DNA from: Polyangiaceae bacterium
GTDB lineage: Bacteria; Myxococcota_A; Polyangia; Polyangiales; Polyangiaceae
Length of the DNA: 58,434 nucleotides
Assembly: GCA_022842465.1 (NCBI GenBank)
Contig: JALHPN010000028.1
Span: 1-58,434, forward strand
Reading direction: 5' to 3'
Below the pieces are notes generated by a model that was not told the DNA's origin, did not search any database, and was given only the letters and a program-made list of their open reading frames with translations. Positions 24,907-34,800 of this stretch are shown here, piece by piece. The position numbers were made by a program, and so were the translations under genes. Numbering within the stretch: the first letter of the stretch is position 1; each line of letters opens with the position of its first letter.

Positions 24907-26346
24907 ATGCGTACCTGGCTCTTGATCACGACGGCGGCCGCCACGGCCTCCCTCTTCTTCGCCGCGGCCTGCACCGTCGGCAGCGACTGCGACTTCGGCC
25001 TCTGCTCGGGCGCCACCACCAGCCCCGACGGGAGCAATCCCGGCGACGGGGGGGACGGCGGCATCCCGGTCGACCCGTGCGTCGACACCCCGAGCGACCC
25101 GAAGTGCCTCGACGAGACGGGCGCGATCTTCGTCTCGAAGGCCGGCACCGGCGACGGCTCTCGCGCGAACCCCGTCGGCTCCGTGGGCGCGGCCCTGCAG
25201 AAGATCGACGACAAGCGCCGCCGCATCTACGTCTGCGAAGGCACCTACCCCGAGGACATCGGCTTCACGCCCGCGCAGAACGGCGTCTCCCTCATCGGCG
25301 GCTTCGACTGCGCATGGACGCCCAAGAAGGACGCCAAACCCGTCCTCGGCTCCAGCGCCACCCCGATGTCCTCCAAGGGGACCACCGGCCTCGCCCTCGT
25401 CGACATCGCCGTCGAAGCCAAGGACGCCACCGACGGCGGCTCCAGCATCGCCCTCTTCGTCAGCGGCGGTAGCGTCGCCCTCAAGGGCGTCAGGCTCGTC
25501 GCGGGGAATGGATCGAAGGGTGAAGGCGGGACGCTCAAGCCCAACACCTACAAGCCATCTTCGGACCTCGCGGGGAATTCGGGGACAGCTGGTGGCGGTG
25601 GGGAGGCGAAGACCATCACATGTGACGACGGGTCCACATCCGTCGGCGGAGCCGGGGGCAACGCGGGTACGGCCGGTTCGCCCGGGAAGCCCGATCTCGA
25701 CGGCGGCGCGGGAGGAAGCCTCGCGGCCTGCGAAGGTAGCAACACGGGTGGAGGAAATGGGGGGCCCGGCAGCTCACCCACGCCGGGTCAGAGCGCGACG
25801 ACTCTCGGAAAGCTGACCGCAGATGGCTGGATTCCGGAATCGGGGATGCCCGGCAAGAACGGTGGTCCCGGCCAGGGCGGCGGCGGAGGCGGAGGCGCCA
25901 ATGGGACCGGCGGCAGCGGCGGTGCCGGCGGATGCGGTGGAGCCGGGGGCGGCGCTGGCAAGGGTGGTGGCGCGAGCGTTGCGTTGGCCTCTTTGAACGC
26001 GGCTGTTCAGGTCGAGCGCGGCGAGCTCTCCGCGAAGAACGGCGGCGACGGTGGAAACGGCATTCTCGGTCAGGATGGGCAGACGCCTGGCGGCTCGCGC
26101 GGGACCGGCTTCAACATGGCCTGCAACGGCGGGAACGGCGGACCCGGGGGCAAAGGGGGTGCGGGAGGCGGGGGCGCGGGAGGCGTCTCGACAGCGATCC
26201 TCTACGTCGGCTCCGCACCCATCACCGACGCCCCGACCCAGACCAGGTTGAAGGCTGGCTCACCAGGGCAAGGCGGCCGGGACGGCACGCTCGGCACGGG
26301 TAACGTCGGCGTGCAGCCTGACGCCGTCGCCATTCTCGAACTCTGA
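24907..26346 (+). CDS. Glycine-rich surface lipoprotein
   Basis: A 479-residue predicted lipoprotein. The leader ends at FFAAACTVG (lipobox AAAC) and is followed by a Cys-containing region and an Asp/Gly-rich linker. Residues 70-195 resemble a pectate-lyase-like beta-helix start (IFVSKAGTGDGSRANPVGSVGAAL). From about residue 200 the chain is dominated by GGxGG and GNGGxGG repeats, like PGRS domains. There are no catalytic residues. The N-terminal half uses almost only GC-ending codons, while the glycine-rich half uses more GGA, GGT, AAT and ACA, so the two halves may differ in origin or constraint. It is convergent with puuD, 1 nt apart. Confidence 0.75.
   Translation: MRTWLLITTAAATASLFFAAACTVGSDCDFGLCSGATTSPDGSNPGDGGDGGIPVDPCVDTPSDPKCLDETGAIFVSKAGTGDGSRANPVGSVGAALQKIDDKRRRIYVCEGTYPEDIGFTPAQNGVSLIGGFDCAWTPKKDAKPVLGSSATPMSSKGTTGLALVDIAVEAKDATDGGSSIALFVSGGSVALKGVRLVAGNGSKGEGGTLKPNTYKPSSDLAGNSGTAGGGGEAKTITCDDGSTSVGGAGGNAGTAGSPGKPDLDGGAGGSLAACEGSNTGGGNGGPGSSPTPGQSATTLGKLTADGWIPESGMPGKNGGPGQGGGGGGGANGTGGSGGAGGCGGAGGGAGKGGGASVALASLNAAVQVERGELSAKNGGDGGNGILGQDGQTPGGSRGTGFNMACNGGNGGPGGKGGAGGGGAGGVSTAILYVGSAPITDAPTQTRLKAGSPGQGGRDGTLGTGNVGVQPDAVAILEL
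25560..26300 (+). repeat. PGRS-like Gly-rich coding repeat
   Basis: Degenerate repeats of Gly-Gly-x-Gly codons with interspersed Asn, Ala and Ser lie inside the lipoprotein gene. The units are irregular (3-9 codons), not a perfect tandem array. Confidence 0.6.
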
Positions 26347-26347
26347 C

Positions 26348-27556
26348 TCACTCCGCCTTCGCGCCTGCCTCGATCCAGCGCTTCAGCACGCTGCGCTCGG
26401 CGTCCGTGATCTGCGTGGCGTTGTTCAAGGGCATGTTCCGCAGCACCACGGCCTGCTGGTAGACGCTCTGCGCGTTCTTCTGGGCGAGCTCGGGGGTGTG
26501 GAGGGCGATGCCCTTGTTCTGCACGAGCGCGCCGTGGCAGATGACGCAGCGCTGCTCGAAGACCGCCTTGGCTTCGGCGTACGTCGCCGGGCCGGTCGGG
26601 CCGACGGCGGCTCCGGACGACGTCGGGGCGAGCGCGCCCACCAGGACCAGCACGAGCGCCGTGCCCGCGCCGGCGAACTCCCACGGGACGCGCCGGCCCT
26701 CCACCAGCGCCTTGTGGCGCGCGACGAAGCTGTGGCGGATGAGGGCGCCGGCGAGCATCAGGACCGAGAGGACCAGCCAGTTCCAGCGGCCTTGGTAGAG
26801 CCAGCCGTAGTGGTTGGAGAGCATCGCGATCAAGACCGGCAGCGTGAAGTATGTATTATGCACACTTCGCTGTTTCGCGCGCTGCCCGTGGATGGCCTCC
26901 ACCGGCTGGCCCGCCTTCAGCTGCGCGACGACCTTGCGCTGGCCCGGGATGATCCAGAAAAAGACGTTCGCGCTCATCGAGGTCGCGAGCATCGCGCCGA
27001 GGAGGAGGAACGCGGCGCGCCCCGCGAAGAGCTGACACGCGCCCCACGCGGCGACGATGACGAAGACGAGCACGACGGCGCCGACCCTGGCGTCACCGCC
27101 GACCTTGCCGTCCTTCTCGCCGAGCACGCGGCAGATGCGGTCGTAGAGGAGCCAGAACGCGACGAGGAACCCGAGCGCAGCCGCGATCGCGGCGCCTGGC
27201 GACCAGTCGTGCACCGTCGTGTCGACGAGGAACGTGCTCGCGTTGAAGAGGTAGAGGACGGTGAAGAGCGCGAAGCCCGAGAGCCACGTCGAGTAGCTCT
27301 CCCAGTAGAACCAGTGGAGGTGCTCCGGCAGCCGCTTCGGCGAGACCAGGTACTTCTGGGGGTGGTAGAAGCCGCCGCCGTGGACGGCCCAGAGCTCGCC
27401 GTCGACGCCCTTCGCCTGGAGATCAGGATCCGTCGGCTTCGTCAGGCTCGAGTCGAGGAAGACGAAGTAGAACGAGGACCCGATCCACGCGATCGCCGTG
27501 ATGACGTGCGTCCATCGCAGGAGCAGGTTGGCCCAATCGAAAAGGTACGCGTGCAT
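26348..27556 (-). CDS. puuD: Membrane urate hydroxylase with cytochrome c domain
   Basis: A 402-residue protein of PuuD layout. Residues 1-310 form a polytopic membrane domain with about eight helices and the family stretches LLLRWTHVITAIAWIGSSFY, GGGFYHPQKY, LHWFYWESYSTW and HNTYFTLPVL. A C-terminal cytochrome c domain carries the haem site CVICH at about 337-341 and an axial Met probably in LRNMPLNN. PuuD-type enzymes oxidise urate to 5-hydroxyisourate and pass electrons to the respiratory chain rather than making H2O2. The product feeds HIU hydrolase in this window. It lies 15 nt downstream of the H1-like gene on the same strand, so both are probably in one operon. Confidence 0.93.
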   Translation of the reverse strand: MHAYLFDWANLLLRWTHVITAIAWIGSSFYFVFLDSSLTKPTDPDLQAKGVDGELWAVHGGGFYHPQKYLVSPKRLPEHLHWFYWESYSTWLSGFALFTVLYLFNASTFLVDTTVHDWSPGAAIAAALGFLVAFWLLYDRICRVLGEKDGKVGGDARVGAVVLVFVIVAAWGACQLFAGRAAFLLLGAMLATSMSANVFFWIIPGQRKVVAQLKAGQPVEAIHGQRAKQRSVHNTYFTLPVLIAMLSNHYGWLYQGRWNWLVLSVLMLAGALIRHSFVARHKALVEGRRVPWEFAGAGTALVLVLVGALAPTSSGAAVGPTGPATYAEAKAVFEQRCVICHGALVQNKGIALHTPELAQKNAQSVYQQAVVLRNMPLNNATQITDAERSVLKRWIEAGAKAE

Positions 27557-27571
27557 CGAGCGCGGGCGCCT

Positions 27572-28903
27572 CTACTTCTTCTTCGCGGCCGCCTTCTTCT
27601 TCGGCGCTGCCGCCGTCTTCTTCGCGGCCGCCTTCTTCTTCGGCGCTGCCGCCGCCTTCTTCGCGGTCGCCTTCTTCACCGCGACCTTCTTGGACGCCGC
27701 CGCCGTCTTCTTCGCGGCCGTCTTCTTCGGCGCCGCGCTCGTCTTCTTCACGGCCGCCTTCTTCGACGCCGCGCTCGCCTTCTTCGCGGTCGTCTTCTTC
27801 GCCGCCGCCTTCTTCGGCGCCGCGGCCGCCTTCTTCGCGGCCGCCTTCTTCGGCGCCGCCGCGGCCTTCTTCTTCGCCGCGGCCTTCTTCGGCTTCGCCG
27901 CCGGCGCATCCTCGGCCGCCGGCGCGGTCTTCGTCTTCGCCGCCGCCTGCTTCGGCGCCGCCCCGCGCGAGGGGGCCCCGCGCGGCGTCGGCGCCTGCGA
28001 GTCGACGTCTGCGTCGTCCGCCTCGAGCTCCGTCGACGAGATCTTCGCCGCGAGCGCGTCGACCTCGGCCGAGAGCGCGTCGAGCTCCTCGACGAGCTCC
28101 TTCCGCACGGCCGGCCGCTCCTCGCGCCCGCCACGCGCCGCCCCGACCCCGCGCGCGGCGACCGCCCTCGGCGCCTCCGCCCAGTCCACGCCCCCCACGC
28201 TGACGGGCATGACCTCGACCTTCGGCATCGGCAGCGGCTCGATCTCCTCCACCGTCGCACCGGGCGCCATCGCGAGAGCGAGCGCCGCCTGGAGCGCCGT
28301 CCGCAGCCGCGCGTCCCGCGCCTCCACGGTCCCGTACGCCAGCGCGCCCGCCACGGTCGCCGTGTTCGCCAGGAACACCGTCCCAGCGTCGCCGCCGTAC
28401 GTGAGGACGTCGGCCACGCGTGTGCCGCGCTCCCCGTCCACGAACCACCGCACCTCGAGGCTCTTCAGGAACGCCGGGTCCCCGGCCCCGTCGAACCGCG
28501 CGCGCGCCGTGAGATCCTGCCCGTCCCAGGCGAGCCCCGCGAGCCGCACCTGCTCGGGGACGATCGCCCCCATCGCCTCGAACGATCGCGCCGCCTTCGC
28601 CTTCATCGCCCGCTGGACCTTCACGTGCATCGGCGGCGGCGGAAACCCGTGGGCACGGCGCGTGGCCTCGTCGAGCGCCTCCGGATCCGGAGGGGCCCCC
28701 GTCCACGACGACAGCACCGCCCGGACGACGTCTGCCGGGAGGGCGTCGAGCTCGGCGAAGGTCTCGAAGGGATCCCCCGCCGCAGCGGCGCCCTGCAGCG
28801 CCACGACCAGCTGCGCCGCTCGCTGCGCCTCGGGGCGCGTGCGGAGCTCCGCGGGCACGTTCGCGAGCAGCGACTCCTCGGGGGGAAGGCTCATGACGCG
28901 CAT
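27572..28903 (-). CDS. Unknown protein with histone-H1-like Lys/Ala tail, upstream of puuD
   Basis: A 443-residue protein. The N-terminal 250 residues are an unrecognised soluble domain (PPPPMHVKVQRAMKAKAARSF; VRWFVDGERGTRVADVLTYG). A likely coiled segment follows (KELVEELDALSAEVDALAAKI). The last 120 residues are repeats of AAKK, APKK and KKAAAKK, as in histone H1-like bacterial proteins and the tail of myxobacterial CarD, which bind DNA non-specifically. A DNA- or RNA-binding role is thus likely, but its target is unknown. I chose the start at 28903 because AAGGTGG lies 6 nt before it; an ATG at 28894 is also in frame. puuD follows by 15 nt. Confidence 0.78.
   Translation of the reverse strand: MRVMSLPPEESLLANVPAELRTRPEAQRAAQLVVALQGAAAAGDPFETFAELDALPADVVRAVLSSWTGAPPDPEALDEATRRAHGFPPPPMHVKVQRAMKAKAARSFEAMGAIVPEQVRLAGLAWDGQDLTARARFDGAGDPAFLKSLEVRWFVDGERGTRVADVLTYGGDAGTVFLANTATVAGALAYGTVEARDARLRTALQAALALAMAPGATVEEIEPLPMPKVEVMPVSVGGVDWAEAPRAVAARGVGAARGGREERPAVRKELVEELDALSAEVDALAAKISSTELEADDADVDSQAPTPRGAPSRGAAPKQAAAKTKTAPAAEDAPAAKPKKAAAKKKAAAAPKKAAAKKAAAAPKKAAAKKTTAKKASAASKKAAVKKTSAAPKKTAAKKTAAASKKVAVKKATAKKAAAAPKKKAAAKKTAAAPKKKAAAKKK
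27575..27915 (-). repeat. Lys/Ala-rich coding repeat (H1-like tail)
   Basis: Tandem degenerate units encoding AAxKKAAAKK and PKKAAAKK, with nearly identical codons (GCCGCGAAGAAG on the coding strand). The array is prone to slippage and mis-assembly, so the repeat number should be treated with caution. Confidence 0.7.
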
Positions 28904-28972
28904 CAAAGGCCACCTTGCGCCCGACGACAAGCGATTCCCCTCGCCGCGCTTCCCGGCTACCCCTCGTAGGGC

Positions 28973-31510
28973 ATGTGGGAAGCCCTCGAGCGCTGGTTTG
29001 CAGGCAACTTCATGCCCCACGGGCACTGCTACCTCTGGTCGCCGGCCATGGTCTGGCTCCAGGTCCTGTCGAACCTCACCATCGCCTTCGCCTACGTCGC
29101 GATCTCGGCCGCGCTCGCCGTCATCCTCCGTCGCATCCGGGACATCCCCTTCTCCCGGATGTACGCCGCGTTCGGCATCTTCATCGTGACGTGCGGCGCC
29201 ACGCATTTCCTCGACGTCGCGACGATCTGGCATCCCATCTACTGGCTCGACGGGACCGTCCGCGCCGTCACCGCGATCGCCAGCGCCGGCACCGCGCTCA
29301 TGCTCGTGCCGCTCGTCCCGAAGGCGGTCGGCCTCGCGCGCGCCGCGGAGACGGCGCACGAGCGCGGTCTCCGCCTCGAGAGCACCTACAAGGAGCTCGC
29401 CGAGGCGCACGAGAAGGCGAAGGAGCTCGAGCGCACCAAGACCGAGTTCTTCGCGAACGTGAGCCACGAGCTCCGGACGCCGCTCGCCCTCGTGCTCGGC
29501 CCTGCCGACAAGCTCCTCGCGAACGCGACCGATCCCGAGCAGCGCCGCGAGCTCGAGCTCATCACCCGGAGCGCGCGCACGCTCCTCAAGCACGTGAACG
29601 ACCTCCTCGACGTCTCGCGGCTCGACGTCGGCAAGGTGCACGCGCGCTACGCGCGGGTGGACGTCGCCGCGCTCGTCCGCCGGGTGGTCGAGCCCTTCGA
29701 GGGGCTCGCCCGCGAGCGGGCGACGCGCCTCGACCTCCACGTACCGAAATCGCGCATCGCCGAGGTGGACCCCGATCAGGTGGAGCGCATCGTCGCGAAC
29801 CTCGTCGGCAACGCCCTCAAGTTCACGGCGCGCGGCGGGGTCGTCCGCGTGGCGCTCGACAGCGGGACGAGCGAGCTCCGCCTCGAGGTGGCGGACGACG
29901 GGCCCGGCGTCCCCGAGCCGCTCCGCGAGAAGGTCTTCGAGCGCTTCGCGCAGGCGGACGAGGGCTCGACGAGGGCACACGGCGGCACCGGCCTCGGCCT
30001 CGCGATCGTGAAGGACTTCGTCGCGCTCCATCACGGTTCGGTCGCGATCGCGACCGCGCCCGAGGGCGGCGCGCTCTTCACCGTCCTCCTCCCCGAGCGC
30101 GCCCCCCGAGGCGAGGCGGTCGAAGCCGACCGACCGCGCAGGATGGCGACGACCACCCCTGCGCTCGCCCTCGAGGTCGCCACCGCCCGCGCCGCGACGG
30201 TCGACGCCGAGATCCGCCTGGCCGCGGAGCTCGCCCTCCAGAGCGCGGCGCCCCCCGAGAGCGACGCCTCCCCGCGCGCCCACCCGCTCGTCGTCGTCGC
30301 GGAGGACAACGCGGAGATGAACGCCTTCATCGCCGAGACCCTCGCGGGCGACGGCGAGCACGCGATCGAGGTCCTCCGCGCCCACGACGGAGATCAGGCG
30401 CTCGCCCTCGCGAAGCGCCGCCCCCCGGATCTCGTCGTCACGGACATGATGATGCCCAGGCGGAGCGGCGAGGAGCTCCTCGCCGCTCTCCGCGCCGACG
30501 AGCGCCTCCGCGACGTCCCCGTCCTCGTCCTCACCGCGCGCGCCGACGACGCCCTCCGCGTGCGGCTCCTCGAGAGCGGCGCGAGCGACTACCTCCAGAA
30601 GCCCTTCGAGGCCGCCGAGCTCCGCGCCCGCGCACAGAACCTCCTCGTCACGAAGCGCGCGCGTGACCTCCTGCGGACCGAGCTCGCGTCACGCGAGACG
30701 GACCTCGAGCAGCTCGCCTCCGAGCTCGCGGCGCGAAAGCGTGACCTCGAGACGGCGATCCTCACCCTGCGCGTCGCCCGCGATCACGCCGAGGCGGCGA
30801 GCCAGCAGAAGACGGCGTTCCTCGGGATGGTGTCCCACGAGCTGCGTACGCCGCTCACGGCGGTCCAGCTCCTCGTCGATCGTCTCGACGGGGAGAAGGA
30901 GAGCTTGCCCTCGAGGCTCCAGTCGACCGCCTCTCGCCTGTCGTCGGCGGTCACCCGCCTGTCGAGCCTCGTCGAGTCGCTCCTCCAGTACGCGCGCTTC
31001 CAGAGCGGACGGCTCACGGTGGAGCGGCAGGAGCTCGACGTGAAGGCGCTCGTCCGGGGCGCGATCGACGACGTCCGGATGCAGGCGCAGGGGAAGGGGC
31101 TCGCGCTCGTGTTCGACGACGAGGCGCCCTCGCTCACGATCGAGTCGGACCCGACGCTCCTCCGCGTCGTCGTCGCGAACCTCCTCATGAACGCGGTGAA
31201 GTTCACGCCGAGCGGGAGCGTGACGACGACCCTCACCGCGCGCGCCGACGGCGTGGCGCTCCGCGTCACCGACACCGGCCCCGGAATCGCGGCCGTGGAA
31301 CAGGCGAGGATCTTCGAACCGTTCCATCGCGTCGAGCAGGTGAGGAACACGCACGTGCCCGGCGTCGGTCTCGGCTTGTCCTTGGTGCGCGATCTCGTGG
31401 ACAATCTCGGGGGCACGGTCACGGTCAGCTCGGACGTCGGCGTCGGAACGACGTTCGAGGTCATCCTCCCCTCGTCCGTGACGCCACCGCGCCTCGAATC
31501 CACGACATGA
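28973..31510 (+). CDS. Ethylene-receptor-like hybrid kinase with two histidine-kinase cores
   Basis: An 845-residue membrane sensor. Residues 1-125 match the ethylene-binding domain of ETR1 and cyanobacterial Etr1: GHCYLW at 17-22, three membrane helices, and FIVTCGATH with Cu(I) ligands C74 and H78 (C65 and H69 in ETR1). The residue equivalent to ETR1 D25 is Asn here (N34), while Tyr (Y41) and Ile (I71) are kept. Then come a coiled coil, HisKA with H165, an HATPase, a receiver with D491 (VVTDMMMP), and a second HisKA (H622) with HATPase to the end. Its last 4 nt overlap a receiver-only gene. The ligand could be ethylene, another small molecule or copper itself. Confidence 0.88.
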   Translation: MWEALERWFAGNFMPHGHCYLWSPAMVWLQVLSNLTIAFAYVAISAALAVILRRIRDIPFSRMYAAFGIFIVTCGATHFLDVATIWHPIYWLDGTVRAVTAIASAGTALMLVPLVPKAVGLARAAETAHERGLRLESTYKELAEAHEKAKELERTKTEFFANVSHELRTPLALVLGPADKLLANATDPEQRRELELITRSARTLLKHVNDLLDVSRLDVGKVHARYARVDVAALVRRVVEPFEGLARERATRLDLHVPKSRIAEVDPDQVERIVANLVGNALKFTARGGVVRVALDSGTSELRLEVADDGPGVPEPLREKVFERFAQADEGSTRAHGGTGLGLAIVKDFVALHHGSVAIATAPEGGALFTVLLPERAPRGEAVEADRPRRMATTTPALALEVATARAATVDAEIRLAAELALQSAAPPESDASPRAHPLVVVAEDNAEMNAFIAETLAGDGEHAIEVLRAHDGDQALALAKRRPPDLVVTDMMMPRRSGEELLAALRADERLRDVPVLVLTARADDALRVRLLESGASDYLQKPFEAAELRARAQNLLVTKRARDLLRTELASRETDLEQLASELAARKRDLETAILTLRVARDHAEAASQQKTAFLGMVSHELRTPLTAVQLLVDRLDGEKESLPSRLQSTASRLSSAVTRLSSLVESLLQYARFQSGRLTVERQELDVKALVRGAIDDVRMQAQGKGLALVFDDEAPSLTIESDPTLLRVVVANLLMNAVKFTPSGSVTTTLTARADGVALRVTDTGPGIAAVEQARIFEPFHRVEQVRNTHVPGVGLGLSLVRDLVDNLGGTVTVSSDVGVGTTFEVILPSSVTPPRLESTT

Positions 31511-31860
31511 CCATCCTGATCGTCGAAGACGATGACGAGATCCGCGAGCTCCTCAGCGAGATGCTCACGGACAAGGGCTACGCCGTCCTGACGGCGTCCG
31601 ACGGCGAGGGCGCGCTCGAGGTGCTTCGCGGCAGCCCCGCGCCGTGCCTCATCGTCCTCGACCTGATGATGCCGAAGATGGATGGGTGGACGCTGCGCAC
31701 GAACCTCCTCGCCGATCCGGCCCTGGCGGCGATCCCCGTCGTCGTCCTCTCCGGCGCCGCCGATCTCCGCGGAGGAGCGACCGGGCTCCAGGCCGCGAAG
31801 GTCCTGACGAAGCCCGTGAAGTGGCACACGTTCCTCGACGTCGTCCGCGAGCACTGCTGA
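31507..31860 (+). CDS. Single-domain response regulator
   Basis: A 117-residue receiver domain with no output domain: acidic pocket EDDD at 7-10, phospho-acceptor D52 in VLDLMMPKMDG, a Ser (LSGA) at the Thr position, and the conserved Lys in LTKPVKW. It overlaps the hybrid kinase gene by 4 nt (ATGA), so it is almost certainly a partner of that kinase, either carrying phosphate onward or acting as a sink. It is convergent with the xanthine dehydrogenase gene, 6 nt apart. Confidence 0.92.
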   Translation: MTILIVEDDDEIRELLSEMLTDKGYAVLTASDGEGALEVLRGSPAPCLIVLDLMMPKMDGWTLRTNLLADPALAAIPVVVLSGAADLRGGATGLQAAKVLTKPVKWHTFLDVVREHC

Positions 31861-31866
31861 GAGGCG

Positions 31867-34800
31867 CTACTCCGCGGCGCGTGAGGCCGGCGCACGCGCC
31901 TCGCGGGACACGCGCGCCTTCACGGCCGCGCGGATCGCCTCGTGGGTGGCCGGCGACGCGAGGCTCACCTCGCCCCCCGGCGCGCCGAAGGCGGCGACCG
32001 CATCGCGAATGGCCTCGCGCACGCTGATCGCGAGCATCAGCGGCGGCTCACCGACCGCCTTGGATCCGTGGATGACGCCGTCCTGCGCCGCGCCCGCGAG
32101 GAGCGCGACGTTGAAGACCAGAGGCGCATCGCCGAGGGTCGGGATCTGGTACGTGCTCGCGGAGTGCGTGAGGAGCCTCCCGTCCGCGTTCCAGCGGAGC
32201 TCCTCGGCCGTGAGCCAGCCCATGCCCTGCACGAACGCGCCCTCGATCTGCCCGCGATCGATGCCCGCGTTGAGGGACTCGCCGACGTCGTGCAGGACGT
32301 CGACGCGGCGGACGCGCTTCATCCCGGTGAGGCCGTCGACCTCGACCTCGCTCACCGCCGCCCCGTACGCGAAGTAGTAGAAGGGCTTCCCCTTCCCCTT
32401 CGCCTTGTCGTAGCCGATGCCCGGCGTGCGGTAGTAGCCCGTCGCCGAGAGCTGCACCTGCTTCATGTACGCGCGGTCGACGACGCGCTCGAAGGGCACC
32501 TCGAAGCCAGGCGCCTGCGGCGCGCGCGCGACGCCGCGCTCGAAGACGACGGCGCCCTCCGGGATCGTCACCGACGACTCCGCTTCCAGGATCTCCGCCG
32601 CGATCGGCGCGAGCCGCTCCCGGAGCTGCACGCAGGCCGCGCGGACGGCCGCCCCGTTGAGGTCCGACCCGCTCGACGCCGCCGTCGCCGACGTGTTCGG
32701 CACCTTGTCGGTCTGGGTCTTCATCACGCGGACGACGTCCGCCGTGACGCCGAGCTCGCGCATCGCGACGCCGAGCACCTTCGTGTAGAGCCCCTGCCCC
32801 ATCTCGGTGCCGCCGTGGTTCACCTGCACCGAGCCGTCGCGGTAGACGAGGACGAGCGCGCCCGCCTGGTTCAGCCAGGTCGCCGTGAAGGAGATCCCGA
32901 ACTTCACCGGCGTCATCGCGAGCCCGCGCTTCACCCACGCGCTCTTCGTGTTGAAGGCCGCGATCTCCTCGCGGCGCGCCGCGAGCGCCGCCTGGCTCGC
33001 GAGCTCGGTCCAGATGCGCGGGATGCGCTCGTCGCCGAGCTCCTGCCCGTAGTGGGTGGTGTTCGTCTCGCCGGCGCCTCGGTAGAGGTTCCGCTCGCGG
33101 ACGGTCTCGGGCAGAACACCGAGGCGGCGCGCGATGCGATCGAGGATGTCCTCGATGACGACCATGCCCTGCGGCCCGCCGAAGCCGCGGAAGGCCGTGT
33201 GCGAGACGACGTTCGTCTTCGCGACGCGGCCGGAGACCTCCACCGCGGGGAGGTAGTACGCGTTGTCGATGTGGAAGAGCGCGCGGTCGCAGATCGACTC
33301 GGAGAGATCGAGCGCCCAACCGCCGTCGGAGACGAGCTCCGCGCGCAGCGCCGTCACGCGGCCGTCGTCGTCGAAGGCGACCTCCCAGCGCGCGAAGAAC
33401 GGATGGCGCTTGCCCGTGAGCTCCATGTCGACGTCGCGGTCGAGCTGCACGCGCACGGGCCTCCGCGTCAGGTGCGACGCGAGCGCGACGATCGCCGCCC
33501 AGCCGTTGCCCTGCGTCTCCTTCCCGCCGAAGCCGCCGCCCATCCGCGGCGCCTGGACGACGACCTTGTGGCGCGGCACGTCGAGCACGTGCGCGACGAC
33601 GGCCTGCACCTCGCTCGGGTGCTGGGTCGAGGACGTGACGAACACTTCGCCGTCCTCCCCTGCCTCCGCCCAGGCCGCCTGCGCCTCGAGGTAGAAGTGC
33701 TCCTGGCCGCCGATGTCGAGCTCGCCCGAGAGCCGGTGCGCGGCGCCGGAGAGGGCCGCCGCCACGTCGCCGCGCCGGATCACGTGCGGCTGGGTGTGGA
33801 AGCTCCCCTTCGCGATCGCGTCGCGGATCCCGAGGACGGGGTCGAGCCTCTCGTAGGTGACGGCCACCATCTTCGCGGCCGCCCGCGCGGCGTCGATCGA
33901 CGTCGCGACGACGACCGCGACGATGTGACCGTGGAAGCTCGCCTCGCCGTCGGTGAAGAGCGTCTCGTCGTGGCGCACGGCGCCGACGTCGTTCATGCCG
34001 GGCACGTCCTTCGCGGTGAGGACGCGGACGACCCCCGGCATCGCGAGCGCCGCCGCCGCGTCGATCGCGACGACGCGCGCGCGCGCGTGCGGGCTCGTGA
34101 CGGGCCAGAGGTCGAGCATGTCCCTCCGGCGCGCGACGTCGTCGACGTAGAGCGCGCCGCCGGTGACGTGCCCCTTCGCGCTCTCGTGCGAGAGCCCTTT
34201 CCCGTGATCGGCGCGCGCGTCCCACGCAGGGGCGGTCTCGAAGGCGATCGTCCCGTCCTCGGCCTCGCTCGTCACGCCGCGCGTGAACTTGTCGAAGAGG
34301 CTGACGACGAGGTCTTTCCGGTAGTCCTTGCCGGAGCGCTGGTCGTCGATCGGCGCGAACTCACCGGCGAGGAGCTCGCGCGCGCCCGACCACGTCGCCT
34401 CGCTCCACGGCTTCCCGACGAGGAACGCCTCCGTCTTCTTCGCACGGGACGGCATCGCCGCGACGCCGCCGTACGCGAGCCGGGCGTGGGTGACGACGTC
34501 GCTCGCGTCGGTGTCGACGACGAAGGCCGCGGCGGTGATGCTGATGTCGAGCTCCCGGCGCTTCGACACCTTGAAGGAGTCCATCCGGCGCCGCGCGCTC
34601 GCGGTGCTCCGCGGGAAGACCACCCACCGGACGATCTCGTCGGGCGCGAGCACCGTCTTCCGGTAGCCGACGAAGAAGTCCGCGAGCGGCACGGTGCGCG
34701 AGCTGCCCGTCTTCTCGAGGACCACCTCCGCGTCGAGCGCGAGCATGACGGGCGGCATGTCCCCGATCGGCGACGCGGTGACGAGGTTCCCGGCGAGTGT

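Noticed and set aside
25560..26300. Gly-coding repeats considered as a non-coding repeat array
   Set aside because: They keep one reading frame to a normal stop after a lipoprotein signal and a folded N-terminal part.
27572..27915. Lys/Ala-coding repeats considered as a CRISPR or tandem-repeat locus
   Set aside because: Units are irregular, have no spacers and are in frame inside an intact gene.
29000..31510. Double histidine kinase as two genes merged by a sequencing error
   Set aside because: The frame is continuous with uniform codon use through the receiver and second HisKA; no alternative start with a ribosome site is obvious between them.
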